Shown here one piece after another: positions 11,502 through 20,519 of a stretch of 64,000 nt of DNA. The notes under the pieces were generated by a model that saw nothing but the letters and a program-made list of their open reading frames with translations, did no database searches and was not told where the DNA came from. The stretch is from Clostridia bacterium (GTDB lineage: Bacteria; Bacillota; Clostridia; Peptostreptococcales; Anaerovoracaceae), in contig CAJTER010000012.1 of assembly GCA_910575405.1 (NCBI GenBank), positions 43,631-107,630 on the forward strand, written 5' to 3'. The position numbers were made by a program, and so were the translations under genes. Every line of letters begins with the position of its first letter. Position 1 is the first letter of the stretch.

Positions 11502-13234
11502 ACGGTATAGCTGTATTAGTTATTTCAATTGGAATTCTGATTGCCGCCTATCTTACATACGGCAGATGGCTGGCAAAGCAGTGGGGAATCGACCCCTCCA
11601 GAAAAACGCCGGCCCACGCCCAGAGGGACGGTCTCGATTATGTGCCGGCAAAAGCGCCGGTTCTCATGGGGCATCATTTTTCGTCCATTGCAGGAGCAGG
11701 GCCTATTACAGGCCCCATACAGGCGGCGGTTTTCGGTTGGGTTCCAGTGCTGCTGTGGATTTTAATCGGGGGGATCTTTATCGGCTCTATGCACGATTTT
11801 GGGGCTCTCTTTGCTTCCATTCGTCACAAGGGTCAGTCCATCGGGGAGATCATTGCCAGCACCATGGGCGGAAAGGCAAAAAAACTGTTTATCATTTTTG
11901 CCTACCTGACCTTGATTTTAGTAGTAGCGGCATTCGGCTCCATCGTAGCCAATACCTTTATGGCAACGTATACGAAAAGCGGCGCTGTGGATTTGCAGGC
12001 CAGCTCCGCTAATGCCACCACTGCCATGATTTCCATCCTTTTTATTATCGTGGCAATTGCATTCGGCTTTCTGGTATATCGCCGGGGCGCCGGCCTTGCG
12101 GTATCCACCATTATCGGCGTTCTCGCAATTATTGTCTGCATGGTTATCGGCATGAACTGGCATCCCATTTACCTCAGCAATACGACCTGGATGGTCATCG
12201 TAGGTATCTATATTCTGGTTGCCTCTGTAACGCCGGTTTGGATTTTACTGCAGCCCAGGGACTATCTCAGCTCCTTCCTGCTTTACTTCATGTTGATTGT
12301 TTCCGTGGTGGGAATTATCGGCTGCAGCTTTTCCGGAGGGGCTCATATGGACATTCCCGCCTTTACAGGCTTTCAGGATACATTGGCTCCGGCCGGTGCT
12401 TCCCTGGGATATCTGTTTCCGGCTTTATTCATAACCATCGCCTGCGGCGCGATTTCCGGCTTCCACTCTCTGGTAGGATCCGGGACTACGGCAAAGCAGC
12501 TGGATAATGAGAAGAATGCCCGGCCTATCGCCTACGGCGGTATGCTCATCGAATGCGGCCTTGCAGTTGTTGCTCTATGCGCGGTCGGCTACATCTGGAA
12601 CAGCTATTCCTCCGGGGAAACGGCAACGCCTACGGTCGTTTTCGCGGTGGGACTTTCCAAAATGCTGGGAGCAATTCCCGGTCTCGCGGCAGTGGAGGGG
12701 ACGGCCTATACGCTGCTGGTGCTGACTGTATCCGTATTCTGCCTCACATCCCTGGATACGGCAACGCGCCTTGCCCGCTATATGTTCCAGGAATTCTGGC
12801 TGGAGCCGGGGCAGACCTACAAAGACGCTGTGGGGTACAAAAAAATTCTCACAAATCCATTTGTCGCTACCTTGATTACCGTTGTCCTCGGAATCAGTCT
12901 GGGCCTTGCAGGGTATTCCAATATCTGGCCTCTCTTCGGCGCGGCCAACCAGCTGCTGGCGGCAATCGGCCTTTTAGCGGTGGCTACCTGGCTGGGGAAA
13001 GTGGGAAAAAACAACAAGATGTTTTATATCCCCATGGCTTTCATGCTCATCGTTACCATTACGGCGCTGCTCCTTATCCTGAAAACAAACATCGGCGGCC
13101 TTGCGGCAGGCACGGATGTCACCTGGTGCTGCGTTCGGGCGATCCTTGCAGCTCTGCTGGTTATTCTGGCTATCATTCTGGCGGTAGACGGAATCAGGAC
13201 CATCGCGGGGCAGAAAAGGGCGGCTGCAAGATAA
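11498..13234 (+). CDS. cstA: Carbon starvation protein CstA-family peptide/pyruvate transporter
   Basis: This 578-residue integral membrane protein has more than a dozen hydrophobic segments and the CstA signatures HHFSSIAGAGPITGPI (near residue 63), GSMHDFGALF and SGFHSLVGSGTTAKQL (near 325). In other bacteria the family takes up peptides or pyruvate under carbon limitation. I chose the ATG at 11498, preceded by TTGGGGGA, over the in-frame TTG at 11483. It overlaps the upstream hypothetical gene by 4 nt. A strong terminator follows. Confidence 0.92.
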   Translation: MNGIAVLVISIGILIAAYLTYGRWLAKQWGIDPSRKTPAHAQRDGLDYVPAKAPVLMGHHFSSIAGAGPITGPIQAAVFGWVPVLLWILIGGIFIGSMHDFGALFASIRHKGQSIGEIIASTMGGKAKKLFIIFAYLTLILVVAAFGSIVANTFMATYTKSGAVDLQASSANATTAMISILFIIVAIAFGFLVYRRGAGLAVSTIIGVLAIIVCMVIGMNWHPIYLSNTTWMVIVGIYILVASVTPVWILLQPRDYLSSFLLYFMLIVSVVGIIGCSFSGGAHMDIPAFTGFQDTLAPAGASLGYLFPALFITIACGAISGFHSLVGSGTTAKQLDNEKNARPIAYGGMLIECGLAVVALCAVGYIWNSYSSGETATPTVVFAVGLSKMLGAIPGLAAVEGTAYTLLVLTVSVFCLTSLDTATRLARYMFQEFWLEPGQTYKDAVGYKKILTNPFVATLITVVLGISLGLAGYSNIWPLFGAANQLLAAIGLLAVATWLGKVGKNNKMFYIPMAFMLIVTITALLLILKTNIGGLAAGTDVTWCCVRAILAALLVILAIILAVDGIRTIAGQKRAAAR

Positions 13235-13277
13235 GGGTTGCCTCCTTTAGGAAACACGCCTAATCAAAATCTGCAAA

Positions 13278-13320
13278 AAAGCTGTCTGAAAAACGATTTC
13301 TCAGGCAGCTTTTTATTTTT
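13278..13320 (+). terminator. Rho-independent terminator after cstA
   Basis: GCTGTCTGA (13281-13289) pairs with TCAGGCAGC (13301-13309), with one G-T pair. The loop is 11 nt and a TTTTTATTTTT tract follows. Confidence 0.85.
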
Positions 13321-13409
13321 CCATTGGAAAAATCCCCCCAATACGGTATACTAATATAGCGCCCCCAAACCGGGGGCAAAAGAACGCAAACGAGAAAGAA
13401 GGTTAGAGC

Positions 13410-14517
13410 ATGATAGTGGAATTAGAACCGATTAAATCGGAACTGCCCGCCTTAAAGGGCCGGCTCAAAGAGGCAGGTGAGTCCCTTTGACCTGGCTGGT
13501 CTGAGGGAACAGTTAGAAAAGCTTGACAAAAAGACGCAGGCGGACGGCTTTTGGGATGATCACGAAAACGCCCAGAAGGTGATGAAAGAAAAAAAGTCTG
13601 TGGAAAATAAGATCGAAGAATACGAAGCGCTGGCCGCGGAAATCGAGGACGTGGAAGTGCTGATTTCCCTTGCTGAGGAGGAAGAGGACGCTTCCATGGT
13701 ATCCGAAATCAAGGACGCCTATGAGGCTGCGGCGGAAAAGCTGGAAACCTTGATGCTGGCAACCCTTCTCACAGGAGAATACGACAAAAATAACGCCATC
13801 ATATCCCTTCACGGCGGCTCCGGCGGCACGGATGCCAAGGACTGGGCGGAAATGCTCTTTCGCATGTATATCCGCTGGTCCGAGGGAAAAGGCTACAAGG
13901 TTAAAATTCTCGATTACCAGGAGGACAAGGAAGGCGGCATCAACAGCGCCACAGCTCTCATCGAAGGAGAAAACGCCTACGGCTATCTGAAAAATGAAAA
14001 GGGCGTCCACCGCCTGGTGCGCATATCGCCCTATGACTCCTCCGGCAGGCGGCATACTTCCTTTGCTTCCATGGACGTGATCCCGGAAATCGACGATGAT
14101 ATCACCATTGATCTGGATCCGGACGATCTGAGGATCGACACCTTCCGTTCCAGCGGAGCAGGGGGACAGCACGTCAACAAAACCGACTCTGCCATCCGCA
14201 TTACCCACATCCCCACCAATATCGTGGTTTCCTGCCAGAATGAACGCTCCCAGCACCAGAATCGGGAGACGGCCATGAAGCTTTTGATATCAAAGCTGGT
14301 GGAATTAAAGGAGCAGGAGCACAAGGAAAACCTCAAGGAGCTTCAGGGCGACTACAGCCAGATCACCTGGGGAAGCCAGATACGCTCCTACGTATTCCAG
14401 CCCTACACCATGGTCAAGGATCACAGGACCGGCGCGGAGGTGGGCAACGTGTCTGCGGTCATGGACGGAGATATCGACTATTTTATCAACGAAAAGCTGA
14501 AACAAAAAGAAAGGTAA
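13410..14517 (+). CDS. prfB: Peptide chain release factor 2, with programmed +1 frameshift
   Basis: RF2 releases nascent chains at UGA and UAA codons. The gene starts at ATG 13410, reads 26 codons to an in-frame TGA at 13488-13490, and continues in the +1 frame from GAC at 13489, giving about 368 residues. The shift site is CTTTGAC with an internal Shine-Dalgarno-like AGGTGAG 3 nt before the CTT codon, the classic autoregulatory arrangement. The GGQ loop (SGAGGQHVNKTDSAIRI) is intact. The stop-codon recognition tripeptide reads SPY (in ISPYDSSGRRHTSF) where SPF is usual. The tex gene follows after 10 nt. Confidence 0.97.
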
Positions 14518-14527
14518 ACGAGTTTCT

Positions 14528-16786
14528 ATGAACATAATCGAAACACTGGCAGGTGAATTTAACCTGCGGGTGCAGCAGGTAGAAAGCACTGTCGCCCTCA
14601 TCGACGAAGGCAACACCATCCCCTTTATCGCCAGGTACCGAAAGGAAGCCACCGGAGGCATGGACGATGTGACCTTGCGGGATCTGGATGAGCGGCTGAC
14701 CTACCTGAGAAACCTGGAGGAACGAAAGGAAGAGGTCATCCGCCTCATTGAGGAGCAGGGAAAGCTGACAGGCGAATTAAGGAAAAAAATTAAAGAGGCC
14801 CAGGTGCTCCAGAGGGTGGAGGATCTCTACAAGCCCTACAAACAGAAAAAAGCCACCAGAGCCTCAAAGGCAAAGGAGCGGGGATTAGAGCCTCTTGCTC
14901 TGACCTTCTGGGCCCAGGAAGCGGAAAACGGCTGTATTGAAGAGCTGGCAGAGCCTTTTGTAAACGAAGAAAAAGAGGTTCCCGATGTAAAAGCTGCCAT
15001 TTCTGGGGCCATGGACATTATGGCGGAAATGATTTCCGACGATCCGGAGCTGGTGGCAGAAGTAAGGGAGAAGACTCAGAATACGGGAGTCCTCCTTACG
15101 GAAGCTGTGGATGCGGAAGAAAAGACAGTTTACGAGATGTACTATGAATACGGGGAAGCTGTCAAAAAAATTCCCAACCACCGCATACTGGCCATAAACC
15201 GGGGCGAAAAAGAGAAAAAGCTCAAGGTAAAGGTAAGCGTCCCTGCAGAAGATATGCAGCAGCTGTTGGAGAATGCGGTCATTACCAACGAAAAATCCAT
15301 TTTTACAGAGCTTTTAAAGGACACGGCGGCCGATGCCTACAAGCGCCTCATGGCGCCTTCCATAGAGCGGGAAATGCGAAATATGCTCACCGATCGGGCA
15401 GAACAGGAAGCGGTAAAAGTATTTGCTAAAAATACGGAAAAGCTGCTGATGGTGCCGCCAGTAAAGGGTGCAAGGATCATCAGCATTGACCCGGGATACA
15501 GGACTGGATGCAAGGTGGCTGTGCTCAATGAAACGGGAAAGCTGCTGGCCTATACCACTGTTTATCCAACTCAGCCAAAGCACGATATCGCGGGCACAGA
15601 GGCTACCCTGAAAAAGCTGGTGGACAAATACCGCATCAATGTAATTGTCATCGGAAATGGCACAGGCTCCCGGGAGACGGAAGAAGTAGTGGCTGATTTC
15701 ATAAAGAAAAACAAGCTGGACATCAGCTATACCATTGTAAATGAAGCCGGGGCTTCCGTCTATTCGGCTTCCAAGCTGGCAACGGAAGAGTATCCGGATC
15801 TGGATGTAACCACCAGAGGCGCTATGTCCTTGGGCCGCAGGCTACAGGATCCTCTGGCAGAACTTGTAAAAATTCCCACAAAGAGTATCGGCGTTGGACA
15901 GTATCAGCACGACATCAATCAGGGGCTTTTGGAATCAGCCCTGGATCACGTAGTGGAGGACTGCGTAAACCGGGTAGGCGTGGATCTGAATACCGCATCC
16001 CCATCCCTGCTTTCTCATGTGGCAGGCATCAATATGGGAATTGCCAAAAATATCGTGGCTTACCGAGAAGAGCAGGGTGCTTTCACAGATCGGAAGGAAC
16101 TGAAGAAGGTGGCAAAGTTGGGCGAAAAGACCTTCAAGCAGTGCGCCGGATTTATGCGCATTTCTGACGGAAAGAACCCGCTGGACGCAACTTCCGTGCA
16201 TCCGGAGTCCTACAAAGCAGCAGAGGCCATGCTGAGCCGCCTTGCCATCGACAAAAAAGAAATCCTACGTGGCGGAGCTGCCGACATTGAGGAGAAGATC
16301 AGTCAGCTTTACGGCGAAGCCGAAAAGCCGAAAAAGCTGGATACGAGAAAAAAAGGCCTTGCGGCCCTGGCAGAGCTGAATAAACCGAAGGAAAACCCAA
16401 AGAAAAACTTGGGGAAAGCCATTGAAAAGCTGTCCCTTGAACTGGAAGTCGGCTCCATGACCCTGAAGGATATCATCGAAGAAATGAAAAAGCCGGGACG
16501 AGACCCACGTGAGGATGCGCCGACCGTTGTGTTCCGAAATGATGTGCGCAGCTTTGACGATCTGAAGATCGGCATGGAAATGATGGGAACCGTGCGCAAT
16601 GTCGTTGACTTTGGAGCCTTTGTGGATATCGGTGTAAAAAACGACGGCCTGGTTCATATATCCGAAATTAGCAATAAGTATATCAAGCACCCTATGGATG
16701 CGGTATCGGTAGGAGATACGGTGAAAGTTAAAATTATAAAAATTGATGAAGAAAAGCAGAAGATCGGTCTCACCATGAAGCTGTAG
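14528..16786 (+). CDS. tex: RNA-binding transcriptional accessory protein Tex
   Basis: This 752-residue protein has the expected Tex order: N-terminal helical region (FIARYRKEATGGMDDVTLRDL near 38-58 is characteristic), a YqgF/RNase H-like fold around 325-450 (SIDPGYRTGCKVAVL), helix-hairpin-helix repeats around 480-560, and a C-terminal S1 RNA-binding domain from about residue 680 (GTVRNVVDFGAFVDIG, GLVHISEIS). Tex binds nucleic acid and affects transcription. It lies 10 nt after prfB and is likely co-transcribed. Confidence 0.95.
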   Translation: MNIIETLAGEFNLRVQQVESTVALIDEGNTIPFIARYRKEATGGMDDVTLRDLDERLTYLRNLEERKEEVIRLIEEQGKLTGELRKKIKEAQVLQRVEDLYKPYKQKKATRASKAKERGLEPLALTFWAQEAENGCIEELAEPFVNEEKEVPDVKAAISGAMDIMAEMISDDPELVAEVREKTQNTGVLLTEAVDAEEKTVYEMYYEYGEAVKKIPNHRILAINRGEKEKKLKVKVSVPAEDMQQLLENAVITNEKSIFTELLKDTAADAYKRLMAPSIEREMRNMLTDRAEQEAVKVFAKNTEKLLMVPPVKGARIISIDPGYRTGCKVAVLNETGKLLAYTTVYPTQPKHDIAGTEATLKKLVDKYRINVIVIGNGTGSRETEEVVADFIKKNKLDISYTIVNEAGASVYSASKLATEEYPDLDVTTRGAMSLGRRLQDPLAELVKIPTKSIGVGQYQHDINQGLLESALDHVVEDCVNRVGVDLNTASPSLLSHVAGINMGIAKNIVAYREEQGAFTDRKELKKVAKLGEKTFKQCAGFMRISDGKNPLDATSVHPESYKAAEAMLSRLAIDKKEILRGGAADIEEKISQLYGEAEKPKKLDTRKKGLAALAELNKPKENPKKNLGKAIEKLSLELEVGSMTLKDIIEEMKKPGRDPREDAPTVVFRNDVRSFDDLKIGMEMMGTVRNVVDFGAFVDIGVKNDGLVHISEISNKYIKHPMDAVSVGDTVKVKIIKIDEEKQKIGLTMKL

Positions 16787-16901
16787 TTGTATACAGTATT
16801 TATCCCTATACAAGCTTGTAATGAAACGGCATATGTGTTAGTATTTTAACGATTAGTGCAGGGAGCACTTTACGTCATTTTAGAAAAGGAGACGATAGAA
16901 A

Positions 16902-18053
16902 ATGCTAATTGAGACACTCAGTAATTTCTGGCAGGATACCGGTCTGGCAAACGTGGCATATCAAAATGTCATCATGATCGTAGTATCATTTGTATTTCTT
17001 TATCTGGCTATCAGACATGGCTTTGAACCGCTGCTTCTGATCCCCATTGCCATGGGTATGCTGTTATCGAACCTGCCAGTAAGCGGCATGTTTATCGAAC
17101 ATGCGGAAATCACGTCATCCGACCAATTGTCGGATATCGGGCTTTTGACGGTATTTTATGCCTTAAAGCCGATCTTCCCTTCGCTGATATTCCTCGGCGT
17201 AGGGGCTATGACAGACTTCGGACCGCTTATTGCAAATCCAAAATCTCTGATTATGGGTGCGGCAGCACAGTTCGGAATCTTCTTCGCGCTGTTTGCCGCT
17301 GTCATACTGGGATTTGATGCACAGGGAGCCGCTTCCATCGGTATTATCGGAGGAGCAGACGGCCCAACAGCAATTTACCTGACAAGCAAACTGGCGCCGC
17401 AGCTCTTAGGACCGATTGCAGTTGCAGCGTATTCCTATATGGCTCTGGTACCGATCATTCAGCCGCCTATCATGAAAGCACTTACCACGAAGAAAGAGCG
17501 CGTTATCAAGATGGATCAGCTGAGAGTCGTAACCCAGAAGGAAAAGATCTTATTCCCAATCGCGGTTACCACCATCGTAGTACTGCTTCTGCCTTCCGCA
17601 GCACCGCTCATCGGTATGCTGATGCTGGGCAACCTGTTTAAAGAATGCGGAAGAGCGGATCGGCTTTCCGATACTGCTCAGAACGCGATGATGAACATCG
17701 TTACCATTCTGCTGGGACTGGCAGTAGGGGCTTCCGCAACAGGAACCACCTTTATCAGGGCAGAAACTTTGAAAATCGTAGTACTGGGCGTATGTGCCTT
17801 TGCAGTAGGAACCGCAGCAGGCGTTCTGATTGCAAAACTGATGAACGTGCTGACAGGCGGAAAGATCAATCCTCTCATCGGATCGGCAGGCGTATCTGCA
17901 GTACCGATGGCAGCTCGGGTATCCCAGAAGGTGGGACAGGCAGAGAACCCGTCAAACTTCCTGCTGATGCACGCCATGGGACCCAACGTAGCAGGCGTAA
18001 TCGGCTCTGCGGTATCTGCGTCCGTAATGCTGTCCATGTTCGGAGGGTTTTAG
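16902..18053 (+). CDS. Sodium-ion-translocating decarboxylase, beta subunit
   Basis: The 383-residue polytopic membrane protein is the beta subunit of the OadB/GcdB/MmdB family, which couples decarboxylation of a biotin-bound carboxyl group to export of sodium. The diagnostic [11 protein letters not shown] motif is near residue 149, with [11 protein letters not shown] near 103 and paired hydrophobic halves. Alpha (carboxyltransferase), gamma/delta and biotin-carrier subunits are not next to it, so its partner enzyme must be encoded elsewhere. Its substrate cannot be decided here. The start has AAGGAG 9 nt upstream. Confidence 0.92.
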   Translation: MLIETLSNFWQDTGLANVAYQNVIMIVVSFVFLYLAIRHGFEPLLLIPIAMGMLLSNLPVSGMFIEHAEITSSDQLSDIGLLTVFYALKPIFPSLIFLGVGAMTDFGPLIANPKSLIMGAAAQFGIFFALFAAVILGFDAQGAASIGIIGGADGPTAIYLTSKLAPQLLGPIAVAAYSYMALVPIIQPPIMKALTTKKERVIKMDQLRVVTQKEKILFPIAVTTIVVLLLPSAAPLIGMLMLGNLFKECGRADRLSDTAQNAMMNIVTILLGLAVGASATGTTFIRAETLKIVVLGVCAFAVGTAAGVLIAKLMNVLTGGKINPLIGSAGVSAVPMAARVSQKVGQAENPSNFLLMHAMGPNVAGVIGSAVSASVMLSMFGGF

Positions 18054-18094
18054 TCATACATAACTATTGCAAATCTCTAAAATCATTTTTATAC

Positions 18095-18138
18095 AGAAAA
18101 ACAGACTCAGCCATCTTGCGATGGTGGGTCTGTTTTTC
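18095..18138 (+). terminator. Strong terminator after the decarboxylase subunit
   Basis: AACAGACTCAGCCATC pairs with GATGGTGGGTCTGTT around a TTGC loop (with one G-T pair and a small bulge) and is followed by TTTCT. The A-rich left flank means it could also work for the minus-strand SGNH hydrolase gene. Confidence 0.8.
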
Positions 18139-18230
18139 TATGGAAAAGACGCAGCATATACGGACTGATAAGCGTGCGGCATATGAATTCGTTGTTTTAG
18201 TGGAACGGATGGGTCTCCATTTTAAGCGGT

Positions 18231-19007
18231 TTAAGCTTCGGAGGGTTCCTCTGGCTTTGGAGCAGCTTCCAGTAAAATTTCTTTAATGCGTTTGCGGAAA
18301 AAGGGCGTCCAGAGTTTTTGATAGCATGCCCTGGTGGGATGAATATCGTCGGTCATATAGATGTCCCGATTGCGGCATATGGATTCCCCCATTTTTGTAT
18401 CCTGCCACAAATCTAGGATTTCAAAATTCCATTTTTCCTGCAGCCTGTAAAGCTGGGTCACCAGATTTTGATAAGGTGCGCTTGGATATCTGGGACAGGT
18501 AAAGAATGCAGCCGGGCAGCCCCAAGTATCTCTCACATATGCCAGAATGTGCTCCATGGCGCCGATGGTCGTCTTTTTATCAAAATCAGCAGGATTTTTT
18601 GACGCACTGATGCTGCCAAATGGCACACCAAAGGAGCTGTCGTTGGTAGAAAGCTGGCATATGAAAAGATCAAAGCTTTCGTTTGTGTCGATCCGCTCCA
18701 TCCTGGCAACATAGGAACGAGAATCCACATCCCCCAGTGTGGTTCCACTTACCGCGTATTTAAAAGCAAGAATTCCATCCTGAGCTGCCAGGTAATCTGC
18801 AAAGGACTCGCCTCTTGCTGCAAAACCGTAGGTGACGGATGAGCCGAGAAAGCAAATGCGTTTTCCACTTAATGCGGAATGCTCCTGCTGCATACAGGAG
18901 GCTACTGCATATTCCCTGCTGTTTCCCTTGTTAAAAAGTCCTTTGTGGGGCAGCATGAGAGCTGATCTGGCCGCACCGCGCAGTGTCTCAGAAAATGTTT
19001 CGTTCAT
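18231..19007 (-). CDS. SGNH/GDSL-family hydrolase
   Basis: The 258-residue protein has the SGNH block I GSSVTYG (residues about 55-61, catalytic Ser about 56), block III LSTNDS, and block V DDIHPTRACY with Asp and His near 221-225. Members are esterases or lipases, including carbohydrate deacetylases. There is no clear signal peptide. ATG 19007 with AGAGGGG 7 nt upstream is better than the in-frame TTG at 19013. It is a single gene convergent with the decarboxylase subunit. Confidence 0.82.
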   Translation of the reverse strand: MNETFSETLRGAARSALMLPHKGLFNKGNSREYAVASCMQQEHSALSGKRICFLGSSVTYGFAARGESFADYLAAQDGILAFKYAVSGTTLGDVDSRSYVARMERIDTNESFDLFICQLSTNDSSFGVPFGSISASKNPADFDKKTTIGAMEHILAYVRDTWGCPAAFFTCPRYPSAPYQNLVTQLYRLQEKWNFEILDLWQDTKMGESICRNRDIYMTDDIHPTRACYQKLWTPFFRKRIKEILLEAAPKPEEPSEA

Positions 19008-19234
19008 TATCAATCCCCTCTCTTAAATCGTTATGCCTGTAAGGCTATGCTTCTCATATTATGCCAGATTCCTCTCAATGTCAATGAGAGAAATTTGTTA
19101 TTTCGGTTAAAAATATCTTAGGAATCCCTTAAGGATGTTCAGGCATTGAAAAAACCGGCAAAGGGCTGCAGCAAGGGATTGACAAACGGCTGTATGAAAG
19201 GCTTTTTCAAAAGGCCGGATGAATGCCGGACGGA

Positions 19235-19263
19235 TTGAAATAGCAAGGCTGAAATGGTATACT
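19235..19263 (+). promoter_or_regulatory. Sigma-70-type promoter for the HipA-like gene
   Basis: TTGAAA (19235-19240), a 17-bp spacer and TATACT (19258-19263) lie 29 bp before the ATG at 19292. Confidence 0.6.
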
Positions 19264-19291
19264 GAAAGAACGTTGAGAGAGGAGGAGCCCT

Positions 19292-20446
19292 ATGGACTAT
19301 ATATTGATGCACAAACGAAAAAAGACCGCCAGGGTCAGTCTGGATGAAACGGAAGGCTATATCCGGGAAATCTACGATGTATACGCGCCTGAACACATTC
19401 CGGTAGGTGCGGCAGGACCAGAGGGAACGCTGGACAGAGCAGGGCTCAGCCGCTGGTGGCACAGACGGGCGATTCCTGCCAGCCGCGCGGGGCTTCGCGA
19501 GGCTTTTGCGATCATGGATATTGACTCTCCAGAATATTTGCTTGAAAAGTGTTGGGGTCTTTCTTTATCGGATCAGTACTGGATGTGTCCGGAAGGAAGC
19601 AGTCTGACATGGGATGATGTCAATTTTTTTGAACACGATTTTTCAGAGGACGTTGGAAATATACTTCTTGGAGGAACTTCTCCCTCGAGAAATATCAGCC
19701 TTATGTCTCCTGATAATTCCTCTGACGGATGGCTGCGGAAAAAGTGGTCCCTGTCCGGAGGAAAGAGGGTACTTATCAAGGGTGGAAGCGGGGTTTACAG
19801 ACAGGAGCCTTACAATGAAGTCCTCGCCTGCAGGATCATGGAAAGGCTGGGAATCCCCCATACAGCATACAGCCTGCTGCAGCAGGAGGGAGCCGTTTAC
19901 TCCGTCTGTGAGGATTTTATTACGCCGGATACGGATCTCATTACGGCAGCCGATCTTTTGCGGAATGAAAAGCAGCCGAACCACCTGTCGGAAGCGGAAT
20001 TTTTTATCCGCATATGCGAAGGCCTGGGTCTGGAAAACCCGCGGCTCTTTGTGGATCAGATGCTGACGGTGGACTTTATTATCGCAAACGAAGACCGGCA
20101 TACCAATAATTTTGGAGTCATCAGAAACGCAGAGTCCCTGGAATATATGGGTATGGCTCCGATTTATGATAACGGGACATCCCTTTGGCTGAACACCCGG
20201 ACGGATAAAATAAGGCCGCTGTCTCCCAAGCTGCCCAGCAAACCCTTTAAACCTACCCACCATGAGCAGATAAAGCTGGTGAGCTCCTTTGAATGGATGG
20301 AGCTGGAGCGGCTGGATGGAATTGAGGAGGAATGCACCGCTGTTCTGGCAGGGTCCGAGTATATAGATGAAGAACGGAGAAAGGTCATCTGCGGCGGAAT
20401 AAGGGAGCGGATCGGCCTGCTGGGAGAGCTTGCAGGCGAAATATAA
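19292..20446 (+). CDS. HipA-like kinase-domain protein
   Basis: This 384-residue protein matches the HipA C-terminal (PI3/4-kinase-like) fold: a nucleotide-binding KGGSGVYRQEPYNEVLA segment near 163-180, the catalytic-loop motif VDFIIANEDRHTNNFG near 260-275 and the metal-binding YDNGTSLW near 291. HipA kinases are toxins in HipBA systems, but no HipB-type antitoxin gene is adjacent here and the N-terminal HipA domain is replaced by about 130 unrelated residues. It may be an independent kinase. The start has GAGAGGAGG upstream. Confidence 0.75.
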   Translation: MDYILMHKRKKTARVSLDETEGYIREIYDVYAPEHIPVGAAGPEGTLDRAGLSRWWHRRAIPASRAGLREAFAIMDIDSPEYLLEKCWGLSLSDQYWMCPEGSSLTWDDVNFFEHDFSEDVGNILLGGTSPSRNISLMSPDNSSDGWLRKKWSLSGGKRVLIKGGSGVYRQEPYNEVLACRIMERLGIPHTAYSLLQQEGAVYSVCEDFITPDTDLITAADLLRNEKQPNHLSEAEFFIRICEGLGLENPRLFVDQMLTVDFIIANEDRHTNNFGVIRNAESLEYMGMAPIYDNGTSLWLNTRTDKIRPLSPKLPSKPFKPTHHEQIKLVSSFEWMELERLDGIEEECTAVLAGSEYIDEERRKVICGGIRERIGLLGELAGEI

Positions 20447-20465
20447 CCTGCGAAAAAAGTGACAA

Positions 20466-20510
20466 GAAAAGAAGAACTGGCCCAGCCGGCAGAGCAGTTC
20501 TTCTTTTCTT
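20466..20510. terminator. Bidirectional terminator between convergent genes
   Basis: AGAAAAGAAGAACTG (20466-20480) pairs with CAGTTCTTCTTTTCT (20495-20509). Both flanks can give a U-rich tail, so it can serve the HipA-like gene and the D-aminoacylase operon. Confidence 0.8.
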
Positions 20511-20519
20511 TGCATTTAT

